A stretch of 64,000 bases of DNA. Source: Pseudomonas cichorii. Its GTDB lineage: Bacteria; Pseudomonadota; Gammaproteobacteria; Pseudomonadales; Pseudomonadaceae. How positions within the stretch are numbered: the first letter of the stretch is position 1; each line of letters starts with the position of its first letter. The stretch lies in the NCBI RefSeq assembly GCF_018343775.1, contig NZ_CP074349.1, forward strand, positions 1,230,001 through 1,294,000, in the 5' to 3' direction. This document shows positions 39,612 through 49,078 of the stretch, in pieces. Under the pieces are notes generated by a model. It made no database searches. It worked only from the letters and a program-made list of their open reading frames with translations, and had not been told where the DNA came from. The position numbers and the translations under genes are program-made.

Positions 39612-40755
39612 CGTGATTCGTTGGAAACATGCAGCATTGCTGGCTCTGGCCATTCTGGCCGCGGGTTGCAGCAGCAACAGTAAAAAGGAATTGCCTCCTG
39701 CCGAGCTGACCGACTTCAAAGAAGAAGTGGTCCTGCAAAAGCAGTGGAGCCGCTCGATCGGTGACGGTCAGGGCAAAACCTACAACATGCTGGTTCCGGC
39801 TATCGATGGCGACCGCATCTACGCTTCGGACGTGACCGGGGTCATCATGTCCCTGGATCGCATGAACGGTGACGTGATCTGGAAGAAAGATCTCGAACTG
39901 CCTGTTTCCGGTGCTGTCGGTGTGGCCTATGGTCTGGTCACCATCGGTACTGAAAAAGGCGAGATCGTTGCTCTTGACGCTTCTTCCGGTGAAGAGAAAT
40001 GGCGTGCCCGTGTGACCAGCGAAGTGTTGGCGCCACCTGCGAACAACGGCGATGTAGTCGTGGTTCAGACTCAGGATGACCGTGTGATCGGTCTGGACGC
40101 TGTCACAGGTTCCCAGCGCTGGATCTACGAAAGCACTCCTGCGGTACTGACCCTGCGTGGTACTGGCGCACCGCTGGTCACCAACCGACTGGCTGTTGCC
40201 GGTCTGTCCACCGGCAAGGTCGTGGCGCTGGATATCAGCAACGGCGTACCGGTCTGGGAGCAGCGTGTTGCCATTCCGCAAGGCCGTTCCGAGCTGGATC
40301 GTGTTGTCGACATCGACGGTGGCCTGCTGCTGTCGGGTGGTACTCTGTACGTTGCCAGTTATCAGGGCCGGGTTGCCGGTCTGGATCTGGAAAGCGGTCG
40401 TGTGCTCTGGCAGCGTGATGCTTCCAGCTACTCGGGCGTAGCTCAGGGCTTTGGTAGCGTTTACGCGACCCTGGCCTCCGGCACCGTCGAAGGTATCGAC
40501 GAGCGTTCTTCCACTGCACTGTGGAGCAACGAATCGCTGGCTCGCCGTCAACTGGGCGCGCCGGAAGTGTTTTCCAGCTATGTAGCGGTTGGCGACCTGG
40601 AAGGTTATCTGCACCTGTTGAGCCAGGTAGATGGCCGTTTCGTAGGGCGTGAGCGTATCGACAGCGATGGTCTTCGTGCGCGTCCGCTGGTGGTTGGTGA
40701 CATGATTTATGTGTTTGGTAACAGCGGCAAGCTGGAAGCTCTGACCATCAAGTGA
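39604..40755 (+). CDS. bamB: Outer-membrane protein assembly factor BamB
   Basis: A 383-residue lipoprotein (lipobox LAAGCSS) folding as an eight-bladed PQQ-type beta-propeller, seen as repeated LDAxTGxxxW-like units (ALDASSGEEKW, GLDAVTGSQRW, GLDLESGRVLW). It helps BamA insert outer-membrane proteins. Two starts are possible: ATG 39604, inside the preceding gene, and GTG 39613, giving a shorter signal peptide. Confidence 0.95.
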   Translation: MRDVIRWKHAALLALAILAAGCSSNSKKELPPAELTDFKEEVVLQKQWSRSIGDGQGKTYNMLVPAIDGDRIYASDVTGVIMSLDRMNGDVIWKKDLELPVSGAVGVAYGLVTIGTEKGEIVALDASSGEEKWRARVTSEVLAPPANNGDVVVVQTQDDRVIGLDAVTGSQRWIYESTPAVLTLRGTGAPLVTNRLAVAGLSTGKVVALDISNGVPVWEQRVAIPQGRSELDRVVDIDGGLLLSGGTLYVASYQGRVAGLDLESGRVLWQRDASSYSGVAQGFGSVYATLASGTVEGIDERSSTALWSNESLARRQLGAPEVFSSYVAVGDLEGYLHLLSQVDGRFVGRERIDSDGLRARPLVVGDMIYVFGNSGKLEALTIK

Positions 40756-40766
40756 TGATTGTCCAT

Positions 40767-40868
40767 GTCCGGGGCCAAGGCCCCGGACGACCTTGCTTCG
40801 GCAAGGCTGCGGCGCCTGCGGGCGCTGCTCCGAACTCCGGCCGCTGCCCTGCAGCGGCTTTTGTATTT
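40767..40868 (+). terminator. Ladder of four hairpins ending in a terminator
   Basis: In 95 bases: GTCCGGGGCC-AA-GGCCCCGGAC (40767-40788), CCTTGC-TTCG-GCAAGG (40791-40806), GCGCC-TGCG-GGCGC (from 40812), and CCGCTGC-CCT-GCAGCGG (40841-40857) followed by CTTTTGTATTTT. The last is the likely intrinsic terminator of the hisS-bamB transcript; the first three are extra stable stems. Confidence 0.7.
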
Positions 40869-40894
40869 TCTGAAATAACGAAGTGGAGAGCCGC

Positions 40895-42364
40895 ATGGTT
40901 CCCGTAATTGCCCTGGTGGGTCGACCGAACGTCGGCAAATCCACCATGTTCAACCGCCTGACCAGGACCCGCGACGCCATTGTCGGCGATCTGTCCGGTC
41001 TGACCCGTGATCGCCAATACGGAGAGGCGAAGTGGCAGGGGCGCTCTTATATCCTGATCGACACCGGTGGTATTTCCGGCGACGAGCATGGCATGGACGA
41101 AAAGATGGCCGAGCAGTCGCTGCTGGCTATCGAAGAAGCCGATGTCGTGTTGTTCCTGGTGGATGCCAAGGCGGGTTACACCGCGGCTGACCAGATGATC
41201 GGCGAGCACCTGCGCAAGCGCAACAAGCGTTCTTACGTGGTTGCCAACAAGATCGACAACATCGATGAAAACCTGGCGCGTGCCGAGTTCAGCCCGATGG
41301 GCCTGGGCGATGCGATCCCGGTTGCCGGTGCTCATGGTCGCGGCATTTCCCAGATGCTGGAAATCGCCCTGAAGGATTTCCCCAAGGACGAAGACGAGAT
41401 CGAAGAAGGTGAGGTCGAGGACGTCGCTGAAGGTGAGGAAGCCAAGCGCATTCCTGGCCCGAGCGAAAAAGACGGCATCAAGATCGCCATCATCGGTCGT
41501 CCCAACGTCGGCAAGTCGACCCTGGTCAACCGCATGCTCGGTGAAGACCGGGTTATCGTCTATGACCAGCCGGGCACTACGCGCGACAGTATCTACATTC
41601 CGTTCGAGCGTAACGAAGAGAAGTACACGCTGATCGACACCGCGGGTGTGCGCAAGCGCGGCAAGATCCACGAGGAAGTCGAGAAGTTCTCCGTGGTCAA
41701 GACGTTGCAGGCCATCAAGGACGCCAACGTTGTGATCTTCGTGATGGATGCCCGCGAAGGTGTGGTCGATCACGACCTCAACCTGCTGGGCTTCGCACTT
41801 GAGTCTGGGCGCGCAATCGTCATCGCACTGAACAAGTGGGATGGCATGACGCCGGGCGAGCGCGACTACGTGAAGACCGAGCTGGAGCGCCGGCTGTTCT
41901 TCGTCGACTTTGCCGACATCCACTTCATCTCTGCCTTGCACGGCACGGGCGTGGGTAACCTGTATCAGTCGGTTCAGAACTCCTTCAAGTCTGCCGTCAC
42001 CCGCTGGCCAACCAGCCGCCTGACCCAGATTCTTGAAGACGCCGTCAGCGAGCACGCGCCGCCAATGGTCGGCAGCCGCCGTATCAAGCTGCGTTATGCC
42101 CACCTGGGTGGTGCCAACCCGCCACTGATCGTGATCCACGGTAACCAGGTCGAGAAAGTACCGAAGTCCTATGTCCGTTACCTGGAAAACACCTATCGCC
42201 GTGTTCTGAAACTGGTTGGTACGCCGATCCGTATCGAGTTCAAGGGCGGCGAGAACCCGTACGAAGGCAACAAGAACACGCTCACCGACCGCCAGGTCAA
42301 CAAGAAGCGTCGTTTGATGTCGCACCACAAGAAGGCAGACAAGAAGCGCCGCGACAAGCGCTGA
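40895..42364 (+). CDS. der: Ribosome-assembly GTPase Der (EngA)
   Basis: A 489-residue protein with two tandem G domains (GRPNVGKST near residue 10 and again near 200, each followed by DTGG/DTAG, NKID and NKWD) and a C-terminal KH-like domain. It is essential for 50S assembly. An acidic linker ([18 protein letters not shown]) joins the G domains. ATG 40895 ([12 protein letters not shown]) is preferred, with GTGGAGAG upstream. Confidence 0.97.
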   Translation: MVPVIALVGRPNVGKSTMFNRLTRTRDAIVGDLSGLTRDRQYGEAKWQGRSYILIDTGGISGDEHGMDEKMAEQSLLAIEEADVVLFLVDAKAGYTAADQMIGEHLRKRNKRSYVVANKIDNIDENLARAEFSPMGLGDAIPVAGAHGRGISQMLEIALKDFPKDEDEIEEGEVEDVAEGEEAKRIPGPSEKDGIKIAIIGRPNVGKSTLVNRMLGEDRVIVYDQPGTTRDSIYIPFERNEEKYTLIDTAGVRKRGKIHEEVEKFSVVKTLQAIKDANVVIFVMDAREGVVDHDLNLLGFALESGRAIVIALNKWDGMTPGERDYVKTELERRLFFVDFADIHFISALHGTGVGNLYQSVQNSFKSAVTRWPTSRLTQILEDAVSEHAPPMVGSRRIKLRYAHLGGANPPLIVIHGNQVEKVPKSYVRYLENTYRRVLKLVGTPIRIEFKGGENPYEGNKNTLTDRQVNKKRRLMSHHKKADKKRRDKR

Positions 42365-42380
42365 GTCTTTCTCCTGAAAA

Positions 42381-42417
42381 GGCACCCTGCAGTCAGTCTG
42401 CACGGTGCCTTTTTTTA
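42381..42417 (+). terminator. der terminator
   Basis: GGCACC-ct-GCAG ... CTGC-ac-GGTGCC (42381-42409) followed by eight T. Confidence 0.9.
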
Positions 42418-42489
42418 TGCGCGCCTGATGGGCTATCCTGCCTGACCCGTGCCACCGTGATGCCGGGGGTATTGCAGGGAAGGGCCCTA

Positions 42490-43638
42490 ATGATCGACAG
42501 CAAGTTGCCTAATGTTGGCACCACCATCTTCACCGTCATGTCCCAGCTCGCCGCCGAAACCGGCGCGATCAATCTGTCCCAGGGCTTTCCCGATTTCGAC
42601 GGGCCACAGGCCCTGCGCGATGCCTTGAGCCTTCACGTCGCTCAAGGCCACAACCAGTATTCACCGATGACCGGCCTGCCAGCCCTGCGCCAGCAGGTTG
42701 CAGCCAAGATCGCCCGCAGTTACGGGCGCGAGGTCAACCCGGACAGCGAAGTCACCATCACGCCGGGCGCGACCCAGGCCATCTTCTGCGCCGTCCAGGC
42801 CGTCATTCGTCCCGGCGATGAAGTGATCGTTTTCGATCCTTGCTACGACAGCTACGAGCCTGCCGTGGAACTGGCCGGTGGCCGTTGCGTGCATGTGCAG
42901 CTCGGGCTGGGCGACTTCTCCATCGACTGGCAGAAGCTGGGCGATGCCTTGAGCCCGCGCACGCGCATGATCATCCTCAATAGCCCGCACAACCCCAGCG
43001 GTGCCTTGATCAGTCGTGCCGAACTGGACCAGTTGGCTGCTCTTATTGCCAATCGCGACATTTATCTGGTCAGCGACGAGGTGTACGAGCATCTGGTGTT
43101 CGATGGCGTCCAGCATGTCAGCGTACTGGCCCATGAAGAGCTGTATCAGCGCGCCTTTGTGGTCAGCTCGTTCGGCAAGACCTACCACGTGACCGGCTGG
43201 AAGACCGGCTATGTGGTTGCGCCACCGGCCTTGTCCGCCGAGCTGCGCAAGGTTCATCAATACGTGAGCTTCTGTGGCGTTACACCGTTGCAGTGGGCGC
43301 TGGCTGATTTCATGGCGGCGCATCCCGAGCATGTAGAAGAACTGCCGGCGTTCTATCAGGCCAAGCGTGATTTCTTCTGCGACCAGCTAGCGTCTTCGCG
43401 CTTCAGTTTCGAGCGGGTGGGTGGTACATATTTCCAGTTGGTGGATTACTCTCAGATCCGTCCGGACCTCAACGATGTCGACATGTCGTTGTGGATGACC
43501 CGTGAACACGGTGTGGCCAGCATTCCGGTATCGGTCTTCTACCAAACGCCGCCTGAAGGCCAGCGCCTGATACGCCTGTGCTTTGCCAAGCGAGAGGAGA
43601 CGTTGCTTCAGGCAGCGGAAAAACTATGCGCGATTTGA
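42490..43638 (+). CDS. PLP aminotransferase, methionine/glutamine transaminase type
   Basis: A 382-residue class I/II aminotransferase. PLP Lys in SSFGKTYHVTGWKTGY; substrate-Arg region LIRLCFAKREETL; N-terminal INLSQGFPDFDGP is typical of the YbdL / kynurenine-glutamine transaminase K group. The downstream omega-amidase overlaps its end, so a glutamine-dependent transamination of 4-methylthio-2-oxobutanoate (methionine salvage) is likely. ATG 42490 follows GGGAAGGG. Confidence 0.88.
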   Translation: MIDSKLPNVGTTIFTVMSQLAAETGAINLSQGFPDFDGPQALRDALSLHVAQGHNQYSPMTGLPALRQQVAAKIARSYGREVNPDSEVTITPGATQAIFCAVQAVIRPGDEVIVFDPCYDSYEPAVELAGGRCVHVQLGLGDFSIDWQKLGDALSPRTRMIILNSPHNPSGALISRAELDQLAALIANRDIYLVSDEVYEHLVFDGVQHVSVLAHEELYQRAFVVSSFGKTYHVTGWKTGYVVAPPALSAELRKVHQYVSFCGVTPLQWALADFMAAHPEHVEELPAFYQAKRDFFCDQLASSRFSFERVGGTYFQLVDYSQIRPDLNDVDMSLWMTREHGVASIPVSVFYQTPPEGQRLIRLCFAKREETLLQAAEKLCAI

Positions 43639-44417
43639 GTCAGTTGCAGGACCTTAACCTGGCCTTGATCCAGACCACTCTGGTCTGGCATGACCGGCAG
43701 GCCAATCTCGATCACTTCAGCGGCTTGCTGGAACAGGTGAAAGACGTCGATCTGGTGATCCTGCCGGAAATGTTCACCACCGGGTTTTCCATGGACTCCG
43801 AAACCCTGGCGGAACCCGAAGGCGGTCCGACATCCCAGTGGCTGCTGGAGCAGGCCAAGCGTATCCAGGCAGTGATTACCGGCAGCGTGATCATTCGTGA
43901 TGCCGAGGGCAATCATCGCAACCGGCTGTTGTGGGCGCGCCCCGATGGCGAGTTGTTGTATTACGACAAGCGTCACCTGTTTCGCATGGCCGGTGAGCAC
44001 GAGCACTACAGCCCTGGTGAGCGTCAGGTGATGTTCGAGTTGAACGGCTGGCGCATTCGGCCATTGATTTGCTACGACCTGCGCTTCCCGGTCTGGAGCC
44101 GTGATGCTCAGGACACCGACCTGTTGCTCTATACCGCGAACTGGCCCGGCGCTCGTCGCCTGCACTGGAATCGTCTGCTACCGGCCAGAGCCATCGAAAA
44201 CCTGTGTTACGTCGCGGCGGTCAACCGGGTCGGCAACGATGGCAAAGGTTTTACGTACACAGGTGATAGCCAGGTGCTGGATTTTCAGGGTGACAGCCTC
44301 GTCGATATCGGTGAGGGGGATGGCGTCTTTAAGGCAACCCTGAATGCTGCGGCGCTGCGGGACTACCGCACGCGCTTCCCGGCCAATCTGGACGCCGATA
44401 CATTCGAGATACAATGA
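43626..44417 (+). CDS. Nitrilase-superfamily omega-amidase (YafV/Nit2 type)
   Basis: A 264-residue enzyme with the Glu-Lys-Cys triad in LPEMFTTGFSMD, LLYYDKRHLFRMAGEHEHY and LICYDLRFPVWSRD. Omega-amidases hydrolyse 2-oxoglutaramate, the by-product of glutamine transamination. It starts 13 bases inside the aminotransferase gene, so the two are coupled and their activities fit one pathway. Confidence 0.9.
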   Translation: MRDLSQLQDLNLALIQTTLVWHDRQANLDHFSGLLEQVKDVDLVILPEMFTTGFSMDSETLAEPEGGPTSQWLLEQAKRIQAVITGSVIIRDAEGNHRNRLLWARPDGELLYYDKRHLFRMAGEHEHYSPGERQVMFELNGWRIRPLICYDLRFPVWSRDAQDTDLLLYTANWPGARRLHWNRLLPARAIENLCYVAAVNRVGNDGKGFTYTGDSQVLDFQGDSLVDIGEGDGVFKATLNAAALRDYRTRFPANLDADTFEIQ

Positions 44418-44475
44418 TTCATTCAAGTTGTGTGTAAATGTGTCGATAGCTTTCGCATACAACCAGGAGTTCGTC

Positions 44476-44910
44476 ATGACTACTATCAATACTTCATCGC
44501 TGAGTGCCTATTCAAGCGCGCTGTCGCTGACCGTCAAAAACAAGGACGCAGACACCGCGACCACGACCGCAACCGACAGCACGGAAAAAAGTGGTGTAAG
44601 TGTTTCGCTTGACGGTGCCAAGGCTGGTGGTAGTGCTGCGGCGGGTGGTGCAGGCGGTGCTTCCGCTAGAGCGGGTGTCGAAGAAACCATCGAAAAAATC
44701 AAAGAGCAGATCAAGCAGGCTCAAAAACAACTGGTTCAGCAGCAGGCTCAGTTGGCTGCCGCTCAGAACAGCAAAGGTTCGGAAGATGAAAAGGCTGCGC
44801 GTATTCTGGCCATTCAAGGGCAGATCGCCCAGACCTCCTCAACCATACAGACTCTGCAAGGCACATTGCTGCAACTGACAACCAGCGGTGGCGTCAAGAC
44901 CACTGCCTGA
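44476..44910 (+). CDS. FlxA-like coiled-coil protein
   Basis: A 144-residue protein. The first 70 residues are Ser/Thr/Ala/Gly-rich and probably disordered; residues about 75-138 are a coiled coil (VEETIEKIKEQIKQAQKQLVQ, then ILAIQGQIAQTSSTIQTLQGTLLQL) of the FlxA-like type. No signal peptide or catalytic motif. FlxA is under flagellar control in E. coli but its role is unknown. ATG 44476 follows CAGGAG. Confidence 0.7.
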   Translation: MTTINTSSLSAYSSALSLTVKNKDADTATTTATDSTEKSGVSVSLDGAKAGGSAAAGGAGGASARAGVEETIEKIKEQIKQAQKQLVQQQAQLAAAQNSKGSEDEKAARILAIQGQIAQTSSTIQTLQGTLLQLTTSGGVKTTA

Positions 44911-44914
44911 TTGC

Positions 44915-44945
44915 AAAAAAGCCTCCTTTTACGGAGGCTTTTTTT
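44915..44945. terminator. Bidirectional intrinsic terminator
   Basis: Six A, GCCTCC-TTTTAC-GGAGGC, seven T, between the FlxA-like gene and the convergent oxaloacetate decarboxylase gene. Confidence 0.9.
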
Positions 44946-44974
44946 CATCGCTTCAGTCGATAAGTACGGCGTAC

Positions 44975-45844
44975 TTACTCGTTCACATTCATGAACTTCT
45001 TGGCCCACTCAACATAGTCTTCAGGCTGTGTGTAAGTGTGGGTAAGTTCAGTCGCGTTCATGTCGCTGGTGCTGCTCAGAATCTGGCGCTGTTCTCTCAG
45101 GCAGTCATAGGTTGCCTTGATCGATGCGAAATAGGCCGCATGGCCGTGTACACAGATCCTGACGCCCATCTCTGCAAGACGCTTGTTGTCATGCAGCGCA
45201 GGATTTCCGTAAGTGACCAGCATCAGGGGAATGGTCACACCTTCCGAGATCTGTTCAAGGTGCTCGAAGTCCCGCACGCCTACGATGGTAATGCCGTCGG
45301 CGCCTGCACTCTGATACTGCTGAATCCGGCTGATTGCTTCCTGCACGGGAATGATCGCGGCATTGGTGCGGGCAAAGATCGACAGTTCCGGATCGACACG
45401 GGCTTCCAGCGCTGCGCGGATCTTGCCGACGCCTTCTGCGGTGGAAATCAGGTCGGTGGACTTGCGGCCAAACTGGGCGGGCAGCAGAGTGTCTTCGATG
45501 GTCAGCGCCGCAACGCCTGCACGCTCGAGTTCGATGACGGTGCGCATGACATTGAGCGCGTTGCCATAACCGTGGTCGGCATCGGCGATGAACGGAAGCT
45601 CTGCGACGCGGCCGATGCGAGTGGCCTGCTCGACGAATTCGCTCAGGGTGATCAGTGCGAAGTCGGGCGCTGCCAGTACTTGCAGGGATGCAACCGAGCC
45701 GCCGAGGATACCCACTTCAAAGCCCAGGTCGGCTGCGATGCGCGCAGACATTGGATCGAAGACCGAGGCTGTGTGATAGCAGGAATCTGAAGAGGTGAGT
45801 GCGCGAAAGTTGCGGCGCAGATCTTGATGGGAAGCCTTAGGCAT
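44975..45844 (-). CDS. Oxaloacetate decarboxylase, PEP mutase/isocitrate lyase family
   Basis: A 289-residue TIM-barrel enzyme. Metal-site motif [15 protein letters not shown], then [12 protein letters not shown] and SIFARTNAA. It lacks the KKCGH motif of isocitrate lyases and the phosphonopyruvate-mutase gating loop. It closely resembles P. aeruginosa PA4872, which decarboxylates oxaloacetate to pyruvate. Confidence 0.85.
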   Translation of the reverse strand: MPKASHQDLRRNFRALTSSDSCYHTASVFDPMSARIAADLGFEVGILGGSVASLQVLAAPDFALITLSEFVEQATRIGRVAELPFIADADHGYGNALNVMRTVIELERAGVAALTIEDTLLPAQFGRKSTDLISTAEGVGKIRAALEARVDPELSIFARTNAAIIPVQEAISRIQQYQSAGADGITIVGVRDFEHLEQISEGVTIPLMLVTYGNPALHDNKRLAEMGVRICVHGHAAYFASIKATYDCLREQRQILSSTSDMNATELTHTYTQPEDYVEWAKKFMNVNE

Positions 45845-45900
45845 AATCGCTCCAAATGTGATTGGATCAGCTCAGCGTTACCGAGGCCGATGGTTTTTTC

Positions 45901-45927
45901 AATGCACGGTTGGTCTGCCCGTGCATT
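45901..45927. other. Hairpin upstream of the oxaloacetate decarboxylase gene
   Basis: AATGCACG (45901-45908) and CGTGCATT (45920-45927) form an 8-bp stem flanked by TTTTTTC on the left and CTTTTC on the right, in the 360-base spacer between the decarboxylase start and the leuA end. Otherwise I see no gene in this spacer. Confidence 0.45.
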
Positions 45928-46163
45928 CTTTTCGTCCGAAAATCAATGCAATAGTCATCGTGGCTTTTGGGAAAGGGTGCAGCTTCAAACAGGCAAGTTG
46001 AACCTGGCGCCGGTAGCTGAAAAAGGTGCTATCAGCAGGCCAAATCCATTAAAGGCAGCATGCTACCACAGCATAAATGAAAAGATTATGCCGAATATGC
46101 GCATGGTTATGCGGATTCTGAAACGAGGGTTTTAGATCGAAAAGCCCGTGTTAGAGCCTGTTG

Positions 46164-46193
46164 GAGGATGACGAACGGGCGTCCGTCATCCTC
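46164..46193 (-). terminator. Hairpin after leuA
   Basis: GAGGATGACG (46164-46173) pairs perfectly with CGTCATCCTC (46184-46193), beginning 12 bases after the leuA stop. There is no strong U-run. Confidence 0.6.
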
Positions 46194-46204
46194 GCTATTC
46201 CGAC

Positions 46205-47875
46205 TCAGGCAGCCTTGGCTTGTGCCTGGCTCAGGGAGCGGTTCAGGGCACTGAATAATGCACGGAAGCTGGCAGTGGTGATGTTCTCGTCGATACCCAC
46301 GCCATGCACGGCACGGTCACCGTTCACGCGCAGTTCGATGTAGGCAGCGGCCTTGGCCGTGGTGCCGGAGCCGATGGCGTGCTCGTTGTAGTCCATGATT
46401 TCCACGTTGACCGGCAGGCCGGCAACCAGTGCTTCCAGAGCGCCTTTGCCCTTACCGCGCCAGTGCTGGGTTTCGCCGTCGACATGCACTTCTGCATCCA
46501 CCGAGCTGTTGCCGTTTTCTTCCTGCAGCTTGTGGCTGATCAGGGCGTAAGGCGTGTTGGCTTGCAGGTACTCGCGGCGCAGCAGTGAGTGGATCTGCTC
46601 GGCAGTCATTTCCAGGCCCAGACGGTCGGTCTCGCCCTGAACCACCTGGCTGAACTCGATCTGCATGCGACGTGGCAGGGAGATGCCGTATTCCTGTTCC
46701 AGCAGGTAAGTGATGCCGCCTTTGCCCGATTGGCTGTTGACGCGAATCACTGCCTCGTAGCTGCGACCGATATCGGCCGGGTCGATTGGCAGGTAAGGCA
46801 CTTCCCACAGAGCGTCGTCTTTCTGCTGGGCGAAGCCCTTGCGGATAGCGTCCTGGTGCGAGCCGGAGAACGCGGTGTGAACCAGGTCGCCGACATAAGG
46901 AGCGCGTGGGTGAACCGGAATCTGGTTACACTCTTCAACGACCTTGCGCACGCCGTCGATGTCCGAAAAGTCCAGGCCAGGATTGATGCCCTGGGTGTAG
47001 AGGTTCAAGGCGACGGTGACCAGGTCCACGTTGCCGGTACGCTCGCCGTTGCCGAACAGGCAGCCTTCGACACGGTCTGCACCGGCCATCAGACCCAGTT
47101 CGGTGGCGGCAACGCCAGTGCCACGGTCGTTGTGGGTGTGCAGGCTGATGAGAACGCTGTCACGGCGGGTGATGTTGCGACCGAACCACTCGATCTGGTC
47201 GGCGTAGACGTTCGGGGTCGCAACTTCCACGGTAGCCGGCAGGTTGAGGATCACCTTGTTCTCAGGCGTCGGGTTCCAGACCTCGATCACGGCATCACAG
47301 ACTTCCTTGGCGAACTCCAGTTCGGTGGCGCTGAAGGTCTCTGGCGAGTACTCAAAGGTCCACTGGGTTTCCGGCTGTTGGGCGGCGTATTTGACGAACA
47401 GCTTGGCGGCGTTCACGGCAATTTCTTTCACGCCGGCCTTGTCCTGGTTGAAGACAATGCGGCGGAAGGAAGGGCTGGTGGCGTTGTACAGGTGAACAAT
47501 GGCCTTTTTCGCGCCGCGCAGGGATTCAAAAGTACGGGCGATCAGATCTTCACGGGCCTGGGTCAGCACCTGAATGGTGGTGTCATCCGGGATATGGCCG
47601 TCTTCGATCAGGGTGCGCACGAAGTCGAAGTCGGTTTGCGAGGCAGCCGGGAACGACGCTTCGATTTCCTTGACGCCGACCTTGACCAGCGTTTTCCAGA
47701 AACGCAGTTTCTTGACCGAATCCATTGGCTCGATCAGCGATTGGTTACCGTCGCGCAGGTCTGAACTGCACCAGATCGGCGCCGAGGTAATGGCTTTGGA
47801 AGGCCAGGTACGATCGGGCAGGTCGATGGTCGGAAACGCACGGTACTTCTTCGATGGATCTTTGAGCATGGTCAT
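46205..47875 (-). CDS. leuA: 2-isopropylmalate synthase
   Basis: A 556-residue enzyme of the longer LeuA type. It condenses acetyl-CoA with 2-oxoisovalerate, the first committed step to leucine. Metal/substrate motifs: [13 protein letters not shown] and [21 protein letters not shown]-terminal regulatory domain from about residue 430. The ATG at 47875 ([24 protein letters not shown]) has AAAGGA 8 bases upstream. A Leu-rich short ORF lies in the leader, suggesting attenuation. Confidence 0.96.
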   Translation of the reverse strand: MTMLKDPSKKYRAFPTIDLPDRTWPSKAITSAPIWCSSDLRDGNQSLIEPMDSVKKLRFWKTLVKVGVKEIEASFPAASQTDFDFVRTLIEDGHIPDDTTIQVLTQAREDLIARTFESLRGAKKAIVHLYNATSPSFRRIVFNQDKAGVKEIAVNAAKLFVKYAAQQPETQWTFEYSPETFSATELEFAKEVCDAVIEVWNPTPENKVILNLPATVEVATPNVYADQIEWFGRNITRRDSVLISLHTHNDRGTGVAATELGLMAGADRVEGCLFGNGERTGNVDLVTVALNLYTQGINPGLDFSDIDGVRKVVEECNQIPVHPRAPYVGDLVHTAFSGSHQDAIRKGFAQQKDDALWEVPYLPIDPADIGRSYEAVIRVNSQSGKGGITYLLEQEYGISLPRRMQIEFSQVVQGETDRLGLEMTAEQIHSLLRREYLQANTPYALISHKLQEENGNSSVDAEVHVDGETQHWRGKGKGALEALVAGLPVNVEIMDYNEHAIGSGTTAKAAAYIELRVNGDRAVHGVGIDENITTASFRALFSALNRSLSQAQAKAA

Positions 47876-47955
47876 TTGATAAGTCCTTTGTACGGAATAG
47901 GCCGAAAAGAGGCGGCCAGCCATTGACGCGCAAGACAGGGGCGAGGCACCGCAAT

Positions 47956-48033
47956 CTAGCCTGGCAGTCGGGAACTGACCAGGCGCAGACACCGATGTTG
48001 GCGCAACAGAATGAGGGTTTGAGCAGTTTTCAT
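47956..48033 (-). CDS. Candidate leuA leader peptide
   Basis: A 25-codon frame beginning ATGAAAACTGCTCAAACC and ending TAG, 80 bases before leuA on the same strand. Six of 25 residues are Leu (positions 7, 9, 10, 16, 18, 23), including an adjacent pair ([14 protein letters not shown]). Between its stop and leuA lies GGCCG-CCTCTTTT-CGGCC, a possible terminator or sequester hairpin. The ribosome site is weak, so the assignment is tentative. Confidence 0.45.
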   Translation of the reverse strand: MKTAQTLILLRQHRCLRLVSSRLPG

Positions 48034-48186
48034 GAGGCCAACCGTAACCATTGAGGTGAAAGTTGGCAAGCACCTGGAAAAAATTGAGATAAGTTCTCGA
48101 ATTTCGGTTCGTGGCGAGTTTTTATCGCTGTTTAAAGGCGTTTATTGCTTGGTTATTGTGCGAGTTGAAAAACGTGTGCAAACACC

Positions 48187-48240
48187 TTCGTGAATGAATT
48201 CGTTTCCACGTGGTTTGTGTGGAGCGAATTCATTCACGAA
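48187..48240. repeat. REP pair forming a 16-bp stem
   Basis: TTCGTGAATGAATTCG (48187-48202) is an exact inverted repeat of 48225-48240, and TTCCAC / GTGTGGA extend the pairing inside. It lies just beyond the M23 peptidase stop and may also protect or end its mRNA. Confidence 0.75.
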
Positions 48241-48246
48241 AGGAGA

Positions 48247-49071
48247 TTACGGCTGAAACGCGCCAATGAATATCGCCGGGTCTACCCGCGCATCGTTCAG
48301 GCTGACGTTCCAGTGCAGGTGTGGGCCGGTGGCGCGGCCGGTAGAACCGACTTTGCCGAGCAAGCCGCCTCGTGGCACCTGATCGCCGGTTTTCACGTCG
48401 ATCTTCGACAAGTGACAGAACATGCTGATAAAGCCCTGACCGTGATCGACATACACCGTGTTGCCATTGAAGAAGAAATTACCGGTCAGGATGACCTTGC
48501 CAGCCGCCGGGGATTTGATCGGTGTGCCTGTCGGGACCGCGAAATCCAGGCCTGAGTGGGGATTGCGCTCTTCGCCATTGAAGAAGCGACGCACACCAAA
48601 CTTGCTCGACAGCGGCCCGTTTACCGGTTTGTCGAGGATCAGGTTGCTTGGCGTACCAGGGCTGAATACCGCATAGCCACCCAGCAGTTTTGGCGTTTCA
48701 CTGTTGATGCGTTTGGTGTCCTCGGGGTTCGGGTTGACCTGACGCTTGTTCTGCAGGGTGATGTGCTGTTCCGGGTACTTTTTGCTGCCCACCGTAAAAC
48801 TCAGGTTGCGACCACCCGATGCCAGTTGTTGCGTGCCGGGCTTGATCGTCAACGGCAGGCCGACAATGGCCAGCCAGCGAGTACCTTGTTCCTTGACCAC
48901 CAGTACCGGTTTGCCCTGGAAGGTGGCTTTAGGCGGCTGGTTGCTGGTGCCCAGATCAATCACTGCGACACCGCCGGGCACCGGCTTGTTGAGAGCGCGA
49001 GTGATGTAGCTGTCGGCATGGGCGGGAAGGCACAAGAGGAGGGCGAGCAGCGGTGCGATAAAACGTAGCAT
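48247..49071 (-). CDS. Periplasmic M23-family metallopeptidase
   Basis: A 274-residue protein with a signal peptide (MLRFIAPLLALLLCLPAHA). An N-terminal beta-rich domain occupies about 22-130 and the M23 peptidase about 145-270, with zinc ligands in NPHSGLDFAV (HxxxD) and GPHLHWNV (HxH). These enzymes cut peptidoglycan cross-links. Eight bases downstream of xseA on the same strand. Confidence 0.92.
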   Translation of the reverse strand: MLRFIAPLLALLLCLPAHADSYITRALNKPVPGGVAVIDLGTSNQPPKATFQGKPVLVVKEQGTRWLAIVGLPLTIKPGTQQLASGGRNLSFTVGSKKYPEQHITLQNKRQVNPNPEDTKRINSETPKLLGGYAVFSPGTPSNLILDKPVNGPLSSKFGVRRFFNGEERNPHSGLDFAVPTGTPIKSPAAGKVILTGNFFFNGNTVYVDHGQGFISMFCHLSKIDVKTGDQVPRGGLLGKVGSTGRATGPHLHWNVSLNDARVDPAIFIGAFQP

Positions 49072-49078
49072 CGATAGG

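Noticed and set aside
46589..47764. A 391-codon plus-strand frame within leuA
   Set aside because: It is antisense to the HxH-containing core of LeuA; no initiation signals or known domains.
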